Positions 16,058-24,840 of a stretch of 64,000 bases of DNA are shown one piece after another; position 1 is the first letter of the stretch; each line of letters opens with the position of its first letter. Position numbers and translations under genes: made by a program. The DNA is taken from positions 8,344-72,343 of the forward strand of contig JACKBY010000017.1 in assembly GCA_020634335.1 (NCBI GenBank). Direction: 5' to 3'. Origin of the DNA: Promineifilum sp. (lineage in GTDB: Bacteria; Chloroflexota; Anaerolineae; Promineifilales; Promineifilaceae). A model generated the notes under the pieces. That model did not search any database. It was not told where the DNA came from and saw only the letters and a program-made list of their open reading frames with translations.

Positions 16058-16957
16058 TTACCGCTTGACGCCCGGAGCCAGCATCGCCTCATCCGTGGCC
16101 CAGTTCGATTCGGGCAGCGCCGGCTTGTCGACCTCGCGCGCCAGCCATTCGTTGACCAGGGCGACGGCGGCCACGGCATAGGCCAGCCCGCTGACGATCC
16201 AGGCGATCATCGCGCCAAAGATGTAATCGTCGATTTGTAACCCACTGAACCGGAAGGTGGCCGGATAATCATAAAGTGAGTCGGTGAGGAACAAGAGGAT
16301 GAGGCCGATGACCTTGATGGGCCAGATGCTGATGAACGTGTAGAGCACGCGCAAGATGGGCGCCATGCGGCCGTGGGTCTGCGGCCAGGCGGCGGTGATG
16401 TGCCACCAGTTCACCAGGGAGACGCCCAGCAGGCTCAGAAGTTCGACGGCATGGACGACGCCGTAGCGCAGCGTCGCCGCGTGGATATGGGGATCATACC
16501 AGAACCAACAGATGGACAGGTAGGTCAACAGCGTGACGCCCGGCGCGGTGGCCCAGCGCAGAAAGCGCCGGCCGGCTCCGGGCCGGTCGTCGTGTTGTCG
16601 CGCCGCCAGGATCATGACCCGCCCACGCTCCGGCAGTCCGTAGAGCAAGGCCGGCACAGGGTTGGCGAACATCAGAAAGCTGGGAATGGACGCCACCAGG
16701 AGCATGTGCTGGATGATACGCGCGCTGAAGTATTGCGTCGACAGATAGCCCAGCGGCGAAATCAACGCCACGGCCAGCAGGGCCAGCCCGGCCATGAAAA
16801 ATCTGAGCGCGCGCCCAGATGCCGGGGCATCCTTGGGCGGCGGCCCCTTGTGGAAGACCTGTAAGCGTTGCCAGCCGCGCACGTAGACCAGCCCGGAAAG
16901 AAATATCCCAACGGCCGCCAGCGCGCGCCAGAATGTCGCCTCGGTCCAGATGCCCAT
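16058..16957 (-). CDS. ctaG: cytochrome c oxidase assembly protein, caa3_CtaG type
   Basis: A multi-spanning membrane protein (about seven hydrophobic segments, 299 residues from ATG 16957). The family's characteristic QHMLLVASIPSFLMFANPVPALL segment and a VHAVELLSLLGVSLVNWWHI segment with conserved His/Trp are present. The family is linked to assembly of aa3/caa3 oxidase copper centres. A GTG at 17041 would add 28 low-complexity residues; I prefer the ATG because a membrane span follows it at once. Oxidase subunit genes are not in the window. Confidence 0.85.
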   Translation of the reverse strand: MGIWTEATFWRALAAVGIFLSGLVYVRGWQRLQVFHKGPPPKDAPASGRALRFFMAGLALLAVALISPLGYLSTQYFSARIIQHMLLVASIPSFLMFANPVPALLYGLPERGRVMILAARQHDDRPGAGRRFLRWATAPGVTLLTYLSICWFWYDPHIHAATLRYGVVHAVELLSLLGVSLVNWWHITAAWPQTHGRMAPILRVLYTFISIWPIKVIGLILLFLTDSLYDYPATFRFSGLQIDDYIFGAMIAWIVSGLAYAVAAVALVNEWLAREVDKPALPESNWATDEAMLAPGVKR

Positions 16958-17102
16958 AGCGCTTGAGATTGTAACAAGTGGCGCGGCTGGGGCAACGGGT
17001 TTTACCGGCGTTCTAAGGGTTGCTGATGATGACGCCGTCACAAAAGCATGCTCAGGCTCGTAATCAGTAGTGGGGGTTGCGCTCCCAACAACGGCATTCT
17101 GC

Positions 17103-17903
17103 TCACGGGACCTTATCAGAAAAAAGGTCTCGGCGTCTGAACATAGCCGTGGCGAAGCGCCCCATGACTTTCGTGTTCGTCAGATAGTCGATGGCCGCGC
17201 CCGACTTGTCGTTGGCCATCATCCGCTCGACAAGCCACGGCGTCACCGTCTCCACCTTGTCACCGAGCGCGTTAAATACCCATTTGGCGCGTTCCAGCCC
17301 TTTCGGGTCATCCTTGAACGGATCGGTAAGTAATTCGGTGATAACGATGCCGGGACTAATGGTGCTGACTTTGACCGGCGTCCCCTTTGTCTCGGCCGTC
17401 AGCGAGCGGGAGAGGAAGCGCAGCCCCGATTTGGTCGTGCCGTAAAGCGACAACCCGACCCGCAGGCGGCCGTTGCTGCCGAACCCTTCCATATTGTACA
17501 GGTGACCACCCCCCTGCAACAGGAAGCCGCGAATGGCCGTCCGTGACCCCCAAATCGCCCCTTTAAGGTTGATATCCACTACCTGATTGACCATCTCGAC
17601 CGGCATCTCCCAGACTTTCAGCATGGGGTGGCCCATGCCGGCGTTGTTGATCCACATATCGACCCGGCCAAACGACGCCGCAGCCGCATCCCACAGCGCC
17701 TGGTGTGTCGCCAGGTCAGTGACGTCGCCGGGCCGCCCCGCCAGCCGATCATGACCGTGCATTCCGCCCAGCGCACCAATTGCCTTGTCCACGCTGTCTT
17801 GCGAGCGGCCGTTGATCGTTACCGAGCAACCACGCTTGAGAAATTCGTCGGCCAGCCCATAGCCGATCCCCCGGGTGCTCCCCGTTATTACAATGTTTTT
17901 CAT
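17103..17903 (-). CDS. short-chain dehydrogenase/reductase, NOL/NYC1-like
   Basis: A 266-residue classical SDR: cofactor motif TGSTRGIG near the N-terminus, NNAG, and the catalytic Tyr-x3-Lys in SLYGTTKSGL. The start at 17903 has AAGGA upstream; the longer frame to 18026 is not needed. The segment EGFGSNGR...YGTTKSG...SPGIVITELLTDP and the overall pattern resemble plant chlorophyll b reductases NOL/NYC1 and their bacterial relatives. Function in a non-phototrophic Chloroflexota cell would be different and is unknown. It is divergent from the next gene. Confidence 0.88.
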   Translation of the reverse strand: MKNIVITGSTRGIGYGLADEFLKRGCSVTINGRSQDSVDKAIGALGGMHGHDRLAGRPGDVTDLATHQALWDAAAASFGRVDMWINNAGMGHPMLKVWEMPVEMVNQVVDINLKGAIWGSRTAIRGFLLQGGGHLYNMEGFGSNGRLRVGLSLYGTTKSGLRFLSRSLTAETKGTPVKVSTISPGIVITELLTDPFKDDPKGLERAKWVFNALGDKVETVTPWLVERMMANDKSGAAIDYLTNTKVMGRFATAMFRRRDLFSDKVP

Positions 17904-18057
17904 AGTCCTTCGCTTTGTCTGGGAGGCGATGGGTTGCCTGTGGAGATCACTGCTTGTGTCGATCTCCATCCGTTGCGCCCCCACAATTCCCCTGTTTATC
18001 GCACCATATGGTATTATTCGCTCCACTCATTTTATCATGAATTGGAGATTCTCCCGC

Positions 18058-18540
18058 ATGCACGACCTGTCACAAGTTGCTCCTGCCTTTGTTGAAATGG
18101 CCCACGGCATCGTCTGGGCCACGGTCGCCACGGTCGACGCCGGCGGCCGTCCCCGCTCGCGCATCCTCCACCCCATCTGGCAATGGGACGGCCGGCGGCT
18201 TGTCGGCTGGATCGCCACCAGCCCATCCCCCGTCAAGCGCGCCCATCTGGCCGCCCATCCCTATGCTTCGGTGAATTACTGGCAGCCATCGCACGACACG
18301 TGCGTGGCCGAGTGTCGCGCCACCCTGCAGATGGATGACGAGACGCGAATCGACGTCTGGAACCTGTTTGCCGGCGGCCCTGAGCCGGTCGGCTACGATC
18401 CAAACATCGTGCCGTCGTGGCGCGGCGGGCCGACGTCGGAAAACTTTGCCGCCATCAGGCTGGAGCCGTGGCGGCTGCGCGTCTTCCCCGGCAGTGTGTT
18501 GCTGGGCCAGGGCGGGCAGGTATTAACGTGGCGGGAATGA
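18058..18540 (+). CDS. pyridoxamine 5'-phosphate oxidase-like flavin-binding protein
   Basis: A 160-residue split-barrel protein: WATVATVDAGGRPRSRILHPIWQWDG at the start, then KRAHLAAHPYASVNYWQPSHD, the usual FMN-contact layout of the PNPOx-like superfamily. The start at 18058 is set by GGAG 10 bp upstream; the open frame extends further 5' without a better start. Members include general stress proteins and F420/FMN-dependent reductases. The specific substrate is unknown. Confidence 0.8.
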   Translation: MHDLSQVAPAFVEMAHGIVWATVATVDAGGRPRSRILHPIWQWDGRRLVGWIATSPSPVKRAHLAAHPYASVNYWQPSHDTCVAECRATLQMDDETRIDVWNLFAGGPEPVGYDPNIVPSWRGGPTSENFAAIRLEPWRLRVFPGSVLLGQGGQVLTWRE

Positions 18541-18580
18541 ATACGATGTCCCGTTCCTTCATCAACAGGTTCACGCGCCC

Positions 18581-19255
18581 ATGACTGAAAACAAGCCTTT
18601 TATATCGACCATCACCGGCGTTCGCGAGGTCGCGCTGGCGGCCACAGCCGGCCTGGGCTATTGGCGCGACAAACTGCGCGATGAAGGACTGGTTCCCTAT
18701 GAGGACCGCGGCCGCGCCTCGTTGCTGCTGACGGCCATCGCGTCCAGATTTCGCGGCATCCCCTTTCGCGAGCTGTCCATCTCGGTCCTGGTCAGCAACG
18801 ACGGCGGGGTCACGCCCGCCGGAGCCTACCTGGCCTACGCCTACAACTCTTCGCGCTCGTTGGCCTTCGCCGAGCGCGTTTTCTTCCAGACGCCCTACCA
18901 CCGGGCTGCCCTGACCCTCGACGAGCGCATCCCGGCGCAGATGGGCCTGTCGCGGGGCGAGCGCGTCCTGTTCAACGCCCGCATGAGCGACAGAGCCGCG
19001 TCCGGCCGCCAGGAAGACGCCCTATTCGACGGCCCTATCTACTTGCCCGGCGGCCGGCAGGTTTTCTACGCCCGCCTCAGCGGCCGGGGACAACTCTATG
19101 ATTTTGATTCATCAGATCAAATGACCATTGAACGCGGTCCGGACGACCCCGTCTTCGGCCAATTGATCGATTCAGAGATCAAAGGCAAGTCGTGGCTGGT
19201 GCGCGCCGGGGCCGTCCATGCCCGGTCGAAGACCTACCGGCGCGACGAGCCCTGA
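18581..19255 (+). CDS. conserved hypothetical protein, possibly acetoacetate-decarboxylase-like fold
   Basis: A 224-residue soluble protein I cannot assign firmly. The middle (ELSISVLVSNDGG, AYLAYAYNSSRSLAF, FFQTPYHRAALTL) and the later DGPIYLPGGRQVFYARLSG read as alternating beta-strands, reminiscent of acetoacetate decarboxylase-like double barrels. I cannot see the catalytic lysine with confidence. It lies 40 bp downstream of the PNPOx-like gene and 13 bp upstream of the MgtC-like gene on the same strand, so the three probably form an operon. Confidence 0.65.
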   Translation: MTENKPFISTITGVREVALAATAGLGYWRDKLRDEGLVPYEDRGRASLLLTAIASRFRGIPFRELSISVLVSNDGGVTPAGAYLAYAYNSSRSLAFAERVFFQTPYHRAALTLDERIPAQMGLSRGERVLFNARMSDRAASGRQEDALFDGPIYLPGGRQVFYARLSGRGQLYDFDSSDQMTIERGPDDPVFGQLIDSEIKGKSWLVRAGAVHARSKTYRRDEP

Positions 19256-19268
19256 TCGAGAGCAGTCA

Positions 19269-19709
19269 ATGAATTTTCCAACCCTTGACTGGCAACAACT
19301 GCTGGTTTACGTGGCCCAGATCGCCGGCGCGTTTCTGCTGGTATTGCCGGTGGCATGGGAGCGGGAAAAATCCACGCGCATCATGGGGCTGCGCACGTTT
19401 CCCCTGGTGTCGGTCGCCAGTTGCGCCTACGTCCTCATCGCCGTGTCGGTGATCGGCCCGGCCGCAGACGCCCAGTCGCGCATTATTCAGGGCCTCATGA
19501 CCGGCATCGGCTTCATCGGCGGTGGGGCAATCCTGAAAGACGGCGACGTCGTGCGCGGCACGGCCACGGCCGCCAGCGTGTGGATGGTCGGGGCTATCGG
19601 CGCGGCTGTCGGCTACGAGCGCTATGAGATCGCCATTGTCCTCAGTCTCGTGACCTTTCTGACGCTGCGCCTGCTGACACCCGTAACCCGATCCGGGCGC
19701 TCCGACTGA
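19269..19709 (+). CDS. MgtC/SapB family membrane protein
   Basis: A 146-residue protein with four hydrophobic segments. It shows the family's core: an N-terminal span followed by GWEREK-like VAWEREKSTRIMGLRTFPLVS, then GLMTGIGFIGGGAILKDGDVVRGTATAASVW, the MgtC signature. MgtC-type proteins affect Mg2+ homeostasis and membrane ATPase regulation; short forms without the C-terminal ACT-like domain, like this one, are less well understood. ATG 19269 is chosen for the family-like start. Confidence 0.9.
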   Translation: MNFPTLDWQQLLVYVAQIAGAFLLVLPVAWEREKSTRIMGLRTFPLVSVASCAYVLIAVSVIGPAADAQSRIIQGLMTGIGFIGGGAILKDGDVVRGTATAASVWMVGAIGAAVGYERYEIAIVLSLVTFLTLRLLTPVTRSGRSD

Positions 19710-19720
19710 GCCTGAACGGA

Positions 19721-20653
19721 CTAACGGCCAGCGACGCTCCCCAGGATTTCATACATCTCCGCCAGGCCCAGCGCTCGCTCCCAGCCCGCGCCATGATCTT
19801 CAAAACTCCACCAGCCCGATAGGACAGCGTGGGCCTCGGCCCAGGCCAGCAACTCGTGGCGCGGCGCGCCCAGCGCCCCGGCCAGCGCCGCCACGCGCCG
19901 CGCTTGCAGGCTCATCAACTCGGCCGCGGACAGGCCATCGGGCGGGTCATTCAGAAACGTCGCCACGTCAAAATACGGATGACCGGCATACCCCTTGGGA
20001 TCAATAGCCAGCCAGCCGTCTTGTTCGTCGCGCAGCACATTGCCCGGGTTCATGTCGCCATGAATGAGCATGGTGTTCGCCCCCTCGCCGGCCAGCTCGC
20101 GAAACAGCGCCGCCGCACGCTCGATGCGTTCCGGCGGGAACGGGCCGTAGCCGCCGCCGAATGCCGCCCGCAGCCGGTCGAAGCCGCGGGCCAGATCGGC
20201 GAGCGTCATGAACGGATGCTCGCCCGGCAGAGGCCGCCGCACTCGTTGCAAGACGCCGGTCAATGCGGCGATCTGCCCGTCCACACTCGTCACCTCGCGC
20301 AGCGACCGGCCGGGCAGCACCCGCTCCAGCAGCAGCACACCACGCGCCCGGTCGGCGTCGAGCAAGGGGACGGTGCCGTGGCCGCCGAACGCCCGCAGCG
20401 CGTCGATCTCGCTCCACAGTTCGCCGTGGGGCACGCCCGCCTTCAATACCCATGCCTCGCCATCGGGTCCGACGGCTGGGGCCACATAATTGTAGGAAGG
20501 GACGGGGAAGGGCGGCAGGATGGTCAGCGACCAGCGGGCGGCGAATTCGGCCAGCAGCGCCGGCAACATCTCCAGCCAGGCCTCGCCGCGCGGCCCATGA
20601 ACGTCGCGGATTTTGCCGGCGCAGTAGGAACCATCGACAATCGTCTTGCTCAT
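19721..20653 (-). CDS. streptomycin 6-kinase/APH-like aminoglycoside phosphotransferase family
   Basis: A 310-residue small-molecule kinase-fold protein. The catalytic loop HGDMNPGN and the metal-binding AIDPKG segment mark the APH(6)/hydroxyurea-phosphotransferase branch (aminoglycoside/hydroxyurea resistance kinase family). An N-lobe with WVLKAG Lys and LLLERVLPG hinge precede them. Many such chromosomal genes in environmental bacteria are not shown to confer resistance. The 3' end converges with the MgtC-like gene with 11 bp between stops. Confidence 0.88.
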   Translation of the reverse strand: MSKTIVDGSYCAGKIRDVHGPRGEAWLEMLPALLAEFAARWSLTILPPFPVPSYNYVAPAVGPDGEAWVLKAGVPHGELWSEIDALRAFGGHGTVPLLDADRARGVLLLERVLPGRSLREVTSVDGQIAALTGVLQRVRRPLPGEHPFMTLADLARGFDRLRAAFGGGYGPFPPERIERAAALFRELAGEGANTMLIHGDMNPGNVLRDEQDGWLAIDPKGYAGHPYFDVATFLNDPPDGLSAAELMSLQARRVAALAGALGAPRHELLAWAEAHAVLSGWWSFEDHGAGWERALGLAEMYEILGSVAGR

Positions 20654-20772
20654 CCGGCCGGAAATTATACTCGCTCTATTCCTTTTAGCCGCCTTTGTCG
20701 CTACAATTCCGACCTTGGACGGCTGGCGCGACCCTGGTGACAGCGCGGGTTGGCGCGGTCTGGAGGCAACAC

Positions 20773-21429
20773 ATGGAGATTATCAGCGTGAATATTGGCC
20801 AAGCCCAACGCATTGAGAATGCCAAGTCAATCGGGGTGACGGGTATCTACAAGACACCGGCCGCCGCGCCGGTGCGCGTCACTACGCTGGGGCTGGCAAA
20901 CGACGCCATCTGTGATGTCAAACATCATGGCGGAGTGGATCAGGCGGTCTACGTCTACGGCCAGGCGGATTACGATTGGTGGACAGCCGAACTTGGACAC
21001 GAGCTAGAGCCGGGCACGTTCGGCGAAAACCTGACCGTCAGCAAACTGGAGAGTGCGACGTTAGCCGTCGGCGACCGGCTGCATCTGGCCGAAGTGGTGC
21101 TGGAGGTCACGTCGCCCCGCATTCCGTGCGTCACGCTGGCGGCGCGCATGGGCGACCCAGCCTTTGCCAAACGGTTCCGGCAGGCGGCGCGGCCCGGCGT
21201 CTACTGCCGCGTGATTCGCGAGGGCGATGTGCGCGCCGGGGAGCCGGTGCGGCGGGAACCGTATAGCGGCGCGCTGCTCTCCATCGCGGAAAGCTTTCGC
21301 GACGCTTACGTGCGGGAATGGGACGAAGCGATGATCCGCCGCCACTTGGCCGTGCCCATCGCCGTGCGCGACCGCGTGGAACTCGAGGAGCGGTTGGCTG
21401 CGTTGGCGGCCCCTCAGACCACCCGGTAA
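20773..21429 (+). CDS. MOSC domain protein (YiiM-like)
   Basis: A 218-residue protein. The MOSC sulphur-carrier domain occupies about residues 35-165: DVKHHGGVDQAVYVYG near the start, GTFGENLTV, VGDRLHL and the conserved cysteine in SPRIPCVTLA. A YiiM-type C-terminal helix region follows (SIAESFRDAYVREWDEAMIRRHL). MOSC proteins handle molybdenum-cofactor-linked sulphur or reductions such as of 6-N-hydroxylaminopurine. GGAGG precedes ATG 20773. Confidence 0.92.
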   Translation: MEIISVNIGQAQRIENAKSIGVTGIYKTPAAAPVRVTTLGLANDAICDVKHHGGVDQAVYVYGQADYDWWTAELGHELEPGTFGENLTVSKLESATLAVGDRLHLAEVVLEVTSPRIPCVTLAARMGDPAFAKRFRQAARPGVYCRVIREGDVRAGEPVRREPYSGALLSIAESFRDAYVREWDEAMIRRHLAVPIAVRDRVELEERLAALAAPQTTR

Positions 21430-21468
21430 ATACAACCCTGGAGGCGTTGAACCAGAGCGCCCATCAAA

Positions 21469-21798
21469 TCAGAGCAATGCGCTTATCTTTGCCAGGACTT
21501 CGTTCATGGCGTTGGCCGGCAATCGGCCGACGAATTCTGCCTCTCCACCTCGCCAATCCAAAGATTTCACCTGATCGCACAGAACCACTCCCCTTATTTT
21601 CAGTCCGGCTGGAATGGCGACTTCAAACGGATAACCTTTCACTTGACTGGTAATAGGACAAGCGAGAAGAAGTCCGACTTTGCCGTTATATAAGCCAGGA
21701 GAAAGGACGACCGCCGGCCGTCGTCCGGCTTGTTCTCGGCCGACCTGGGGATTGAAATTGAGCCACACGATGTCGCCACGCTGAGGTGTGTAGTCCAC
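21469..21798 (-). CDS. mazF: MazF/PemK-type endoribonuclease toxin
   Basis: A 109-residue single-domain toxin with the family's opening RGDIVWLNFNPQVGREQAGRRPAVVLSP, then ACPITSQVKGYPFEV and a GVVLCDQVKSLDW segment carrying the conserved Asp/Lys near the active site. The family cleaves mRNA at short motifs and is held in check by an AbrB-type MazE antitoxin. The GTG start at 21798 lies 2 bp after the antitoxin-like frame's TAG (21803-21801), a tight coupling. The toxin looks intact. Confidence 0.92.
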   Translation of the reverse strand: MDYTPQRGDIVWLNFNPQVGREQAGRRPAVVLSPGLYNGKVGLLLACPITSQVKGYPFEVAIPAGLKIRGVVLCDQVKSLDWRGGEAEFVGRLPANAMNEVLAKISALL

Positions 21799-21800
21799 GG

Positions 21801-22050
21801 CTACCAGACCTCATTGCCGACGCTTTCGCCCCAATCGACTTCGCCGTGAACGTTCTCCGGCTTCACCTGGGCTAGAAGTTCCTCCAGTGAATAAGCTTCT
21901 TGATCCACCGGCGTGATGACCAGCTTGCCCGCCTCAACCGTCAATTCCACGGCCGAACCCGAAGCAATCTGAATCTCACCCGCGAATGCTTTCGGGATTC
22001 GGAGAGCAATAATAAGGTATTGATACTTTCCATGGGAGCCGGCCGCAAGA
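21801..22050 (-). pseudogene. MazE-like AbrB-family antitoxin without a recognisable start
   Basis: In the frame just upstream of mazF the reverse strand encodes ALRIPKAFAGEIQIASGSAV, then ELTVEAGKLVITPV and a SLEELLAQVKPENVHGEVDW tail. This is a textbook MazE/AbrB antitoxin from the RIP motif onward. The usual first residues (KVQKWGNS-type) are missing: the frame upstream reads HGKYQYLII with no ATG, GTG or TTG before the nucleotidyltransferase frame, which overlaps it in another frame as far as 21941. Likely an indel near 22020-22040 destroyed the start or shifted it into the upstream frame. About 70 antitoxin residues remain readable. Confidence 0.7.
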
Positions 22051-22801
22051 CGATGCCCATTCGACCGGCGTCGATCATTTGCTCTTCCATCTTCCGGGAC
22101 AAGCTAACCACGACCGTGGCAAGCTCTTCGGCCGTCGCCGTCGGCGGCAGTTGATGATTCAAGCGGCCACGATACTCGTCGGGTTGACCGGCCAGCAGGC
22201 GTTCGACATCAAGCGCCAGCGTGTTTAGCTCATTGAGCCGGCAACGAGCGAGACCCCATTCGCGGCGAACGAGATATTTGCTCACGACAGCCAGCATCAT
22301 CCAGAAGTAGGCGATCATCTCCGGCACTTTCTCGACCAATGTCGCTGAATCGAGGGGAACCGGCGGTGGCGCGACGGGAACCTGAAGATGCTCGAATAAA
22401 ACACGCGCCGCGCCGGGCCGCCGGGCTTTGGAGTAGGGAACGAGAATCCAGTCAACGATGTGAGCCGAGGGTTGGTAGAGAACCGACGTGAACGCTCCTC
22501 CCTCCGGCGCGTTGTTGTTATTCTCATGCACGTTGGCCGGATCGCCGAACTGACTGAAGAAGAGCAGTCGTTCAGTCACTGGTCGCGCAGTGACCATCGC
22601 GCCCCGCCGGCACAGTGACTCGCCAAAGGCATCGCCGACGACAACCGTCAGATCGATGTCGCTGACGGCATCCGCCTCACCACGTGCATAGCTGCCAGTC
22701 AACCAGGCGGCCACGAAACGCTCGTCGTTCGTCAGAGCATCGGTAATCGTGCCCAGGAGGGTGTCACGATTCTCTTTGTAGACTTCCAGAGAGTGACTCA
22801 T
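21941..22801 (-). CDS. nucleotidyltransferase-domain protein
   Basis: A 286-residue protein with the MNT/KNTase core near the N-terminus: GSYARGEADAVSDIDLTVVV, that is the GSx(n)SDxD metal-binding pattern of the pol-beta superfamily, followed by a helical C-terminal part. Start at 22801 with GAGGAAGG upstream. The last about 30 residues (after PAPMESINTLLLL) are read through the antitoxin DNA in a different frame, so the natural C-terminus was probably earlier or different. It may have been transcribed with the mazF module. The substrate is unknown. Confidence 0.8.
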   Translation of the reverse strand: MSHSLEVYKENRDTLLGTITDALTNDERFVAAWLTGSYARGEADAVSDIDLTVVVGDAFGESLCRRGAMVTARPVTERLLFFSQFGDPANVHENNNNAPEGGAFTSVLYQPSAHIVDWILVPYSKARRPGAARVLFEHLQVPVAPPPVPLDSATLVEKVPEMIAYFWMMLAVVSKYLVRREWGLARCRLNELNTLALDVERLLAGQPDEYRGRLNHQLPPTATAEELATVVVSLSRKMEEQMIDAGRMGIVLRPAPMESINTLLLLSESRKHSRVRFRLLRVRPWN

Positions 22802-22850
22802 CTTGTTACCTTCCTCGTGTGCCACTCCCGACAAGAGTGACGTACCCTTA

Positions 22851-24746
22851 TCAAGCGATCTCCCCATGCCATAGCCGCTGCATCTCGGCCGACGACGCCA
22901 GCAACTCATCCAGCGTCCCCTGCGCGGCGACGCGGCCGCCTTCGAGCACGATTATGTGGTCGGCGCGGCGCAACGCCGGACGGCGGTGGCTGACGACCAG
23001 GCAGGTCGGGCGCGCGTTACCTGCTTCATCCACCAGTCGCTCCCACAACAGTTGTTCCGTCTCCACGTCCAGCGCACTGGACAGATCATCCAAGACCAGC
23101 AGCTCGGCGTCGCGGACGAGCATCCGCGCGGCCGAGGCGCGCTGCACCTGACCGCCGGACAGGCGCACGCCGCGCGGCCCGACGACCGTGTCCAGCCCCG
23201 CCTCCAGTGTGGCGAGATCAGGCTCCAGCACGGCCGTGCGCAACGCCCCGTTCAAATCGGCCTCGTCCGCCGGCAGCCCCATCAGGATGTTGGCCCGCAG
23301 CGATTCGCTGAACAGGCGCGGCACCTGCGGCGTATAGGCCGACCGCGGCGGGATAAAGAAGGTCGCCGGGTCGGCCACGGCCGTGCCGTTCCAGCGCACC
23401 TCGCCGCCGTCCGGCGGCAGCAAGCCCAGCAGCGCCCGCAGCAATGTTGTCTTGCCGCTGCCCACCCGGCCGGTGATGACGGTGAAGGACCCGCGCGGCA
23501 AAGAGAAGGTGATGTCCGCAATGCCGGCGACCGGAAGGACGGCGGACGACCGACCGCGAGCCACGGCCGGCGCTCCCGTTGTGGCCTGTCGTCCTTCGTC
23601 CGTTGTGCCGCTATGCCGGTACGATAACCCCGCTACCTCCAGCCTGTCCAGCCGGCCGGCCGCGTTCTTGAGGGGCATGCTCAGCGGGGGGAAACCGCCC
23701 TTCTCGTAGATGGGCCGGTGGGCGACGATGCTCGCCGGCGGCGCGTCGGGGTGCATCTCCTGCAGGCGGTCTAGCACCACCCGCTGCTGGGCGATCTCCG
23801 ATATATAGCTGCCCAGATTGGCCGGGAAGTGGACGGCGATGGTCAGGTAGGTGACGAACAGGGTAAAGTCGCCGACAGTCAGCGCGCCCGACTGCAGCGA
23901 CTGCCCGGCCAGCAGCACGACGACGGCCACGGCGATGTCGCCCATGCTCTGCCCGGCCGAGAAAGCCAGCGTCAGAAAGGTGTTCTGCCGCACACCGGCC
24001 TTGCGCCGCGCTTCGCTCAATGTGTTGAAGTAGCGCAGCGCGCCGGCCTCGGCGTCGGCAACCTTGATCGCCTGCACGCCGCCGAGGATGTCGCCCAGAA
24101 AGCCGGTGACGCGGCTGGACGCCACGCGGGTGGCCCGATCGTAGAGCAGAAAGCGCCGCCAGGCGACGCGATTGATGAAAAAGACGGCCATCAGCGGCAG
24201 GACGGCGACCAGTGTGATCCACGGATTGATGCGGGCCATAATGATGACCGCGAACAGGAAGAAGATCGCCTCGCCCACCTCTTGCGGGATCCAGGTCGGG
24301 AAGTCGGCGAAGTCGCCCACGTCGCGCCCCAGACGGTGGATGGCGTCGCCGGACTCGACCGGCATCGGCCGCGCCGCGGGCTTGCTCAGGATGTTATCCA
24401 TGAAGTTGACGCGCATGAGCACCTGGTTGACGGAGCGCACGGCCCAGCCGCCCCATTCATAGCCGACGTTGACGGCCATGCGGCCGAATTGCGCCGCCAC
24501 CAGCAGCCCCAGCAGCGTCCCGATGTCGAAGCCCGCCGCCCCTTCGCCGGTCAGCGCGTCGAAGAAGCTGCGCGTGATCAGGCCGGGGATAAGTTGGGTG
24601 ACGATGAAGATGACGCCAAAGACCAGGTTGGCGGCGAAATACCACGGCCGGTAGCGGATCAGCGCCCACGTCCCCTTGAAGACCGGAAGTTTATCCGCAG
24701 GTTGGGCAGATGGGACAGATTGCAAGTTGGTTGTGGCTGGTGTCAT
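22851..24746 (-). CDS. ABC exporter, fused permease/ATPase (subunit with degenerate Walker B)
   Basis: A 631-residue type IV ABC exporter half: six-helix membrane domain (about 30-320), then an ATPase with Walker A GRVGSGKT (426-433), signature LSGGQ (529-533) and H-loop His (about 587). The Walker B reads LLVLDD, so the catalytic glutamate is an aspartate. Together with the next gene this gives one canonical and one degenerate ATP site, as in TM287/288-like heterodimers. A low-complexity insert (about 380-405, TTDEGRQATTGAPAV) splits the early ATPase strands. It is the second gene of the pair (95 bp downstream). Cargo unknown. Confidence 0.93.
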   Translation of the reverse strand: MTPATTNLQSVPSAQPADKLPVFKGTWALIRYRPWYFAANLVFGVIFIVTQLIPGLITRSFFDALTGEGAAGFDIGTLLGLLVAAQFGRMAVNVGYEWGGWAVRSVNQVLMRVNFMDNILSKPAARPMPVESGDAIHRLGRDVGDFADFPTWIPQEVGEAIFFLFAVIIMARINPWITLVAVLPLMAVFFINRVAWRRFLLYDRATRVASSRVTGFLGDILGGVQAIKVADAEAGALRYFNTLSEARRKAGVRQNTFLTLAFSAGQSMGDIAVAVVVLLAGQSLQSGALTVGDFTLFVTYLTIAVHFPANLGSYISEIAQQRVVLDRLQEMHPDAPPASIVAHRPIYEKGGFPPLSMPLKNAAGRLDRLEVAGLSYRHSGTTDEGRQATTGAPAVARGRSSAVLPVAGIADITFSLPRGSFTVITGRVGSGKTTLLRALLGLLPPDGGEVRWNGTAVADPATFFIPPRSAYTPQVPRLFSESLRANILMGLPADEADLNGALRTAVLEPDLATLEAGLDTVVGPRGVRLSGGQVQRASAARMLVRDAELLVLDDLSSALDVETEQLLWERLVDEAGNARPTCLVVSHRRPALRRADHIIVLEGGRVAAQGTLDELLASSAEMQRLWHGEIA

Positions 24747-24840
24747 TGTGATACCCCATTATTTGTATCCGACGAAAGAACCAGGGGATGGCCGATCTTC
24801 TCAAAGATCCGCCCTCTCTCCGGGTAATTTTTCTTCTCTT

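Noticed and set aside
19721..20653. Antibiotic resistance gene (streptomycin kinase)
   Set aside because: The fold and motifs fit the family, but chromosomal environmental members are often not resistance determinants; no mobile context is present.
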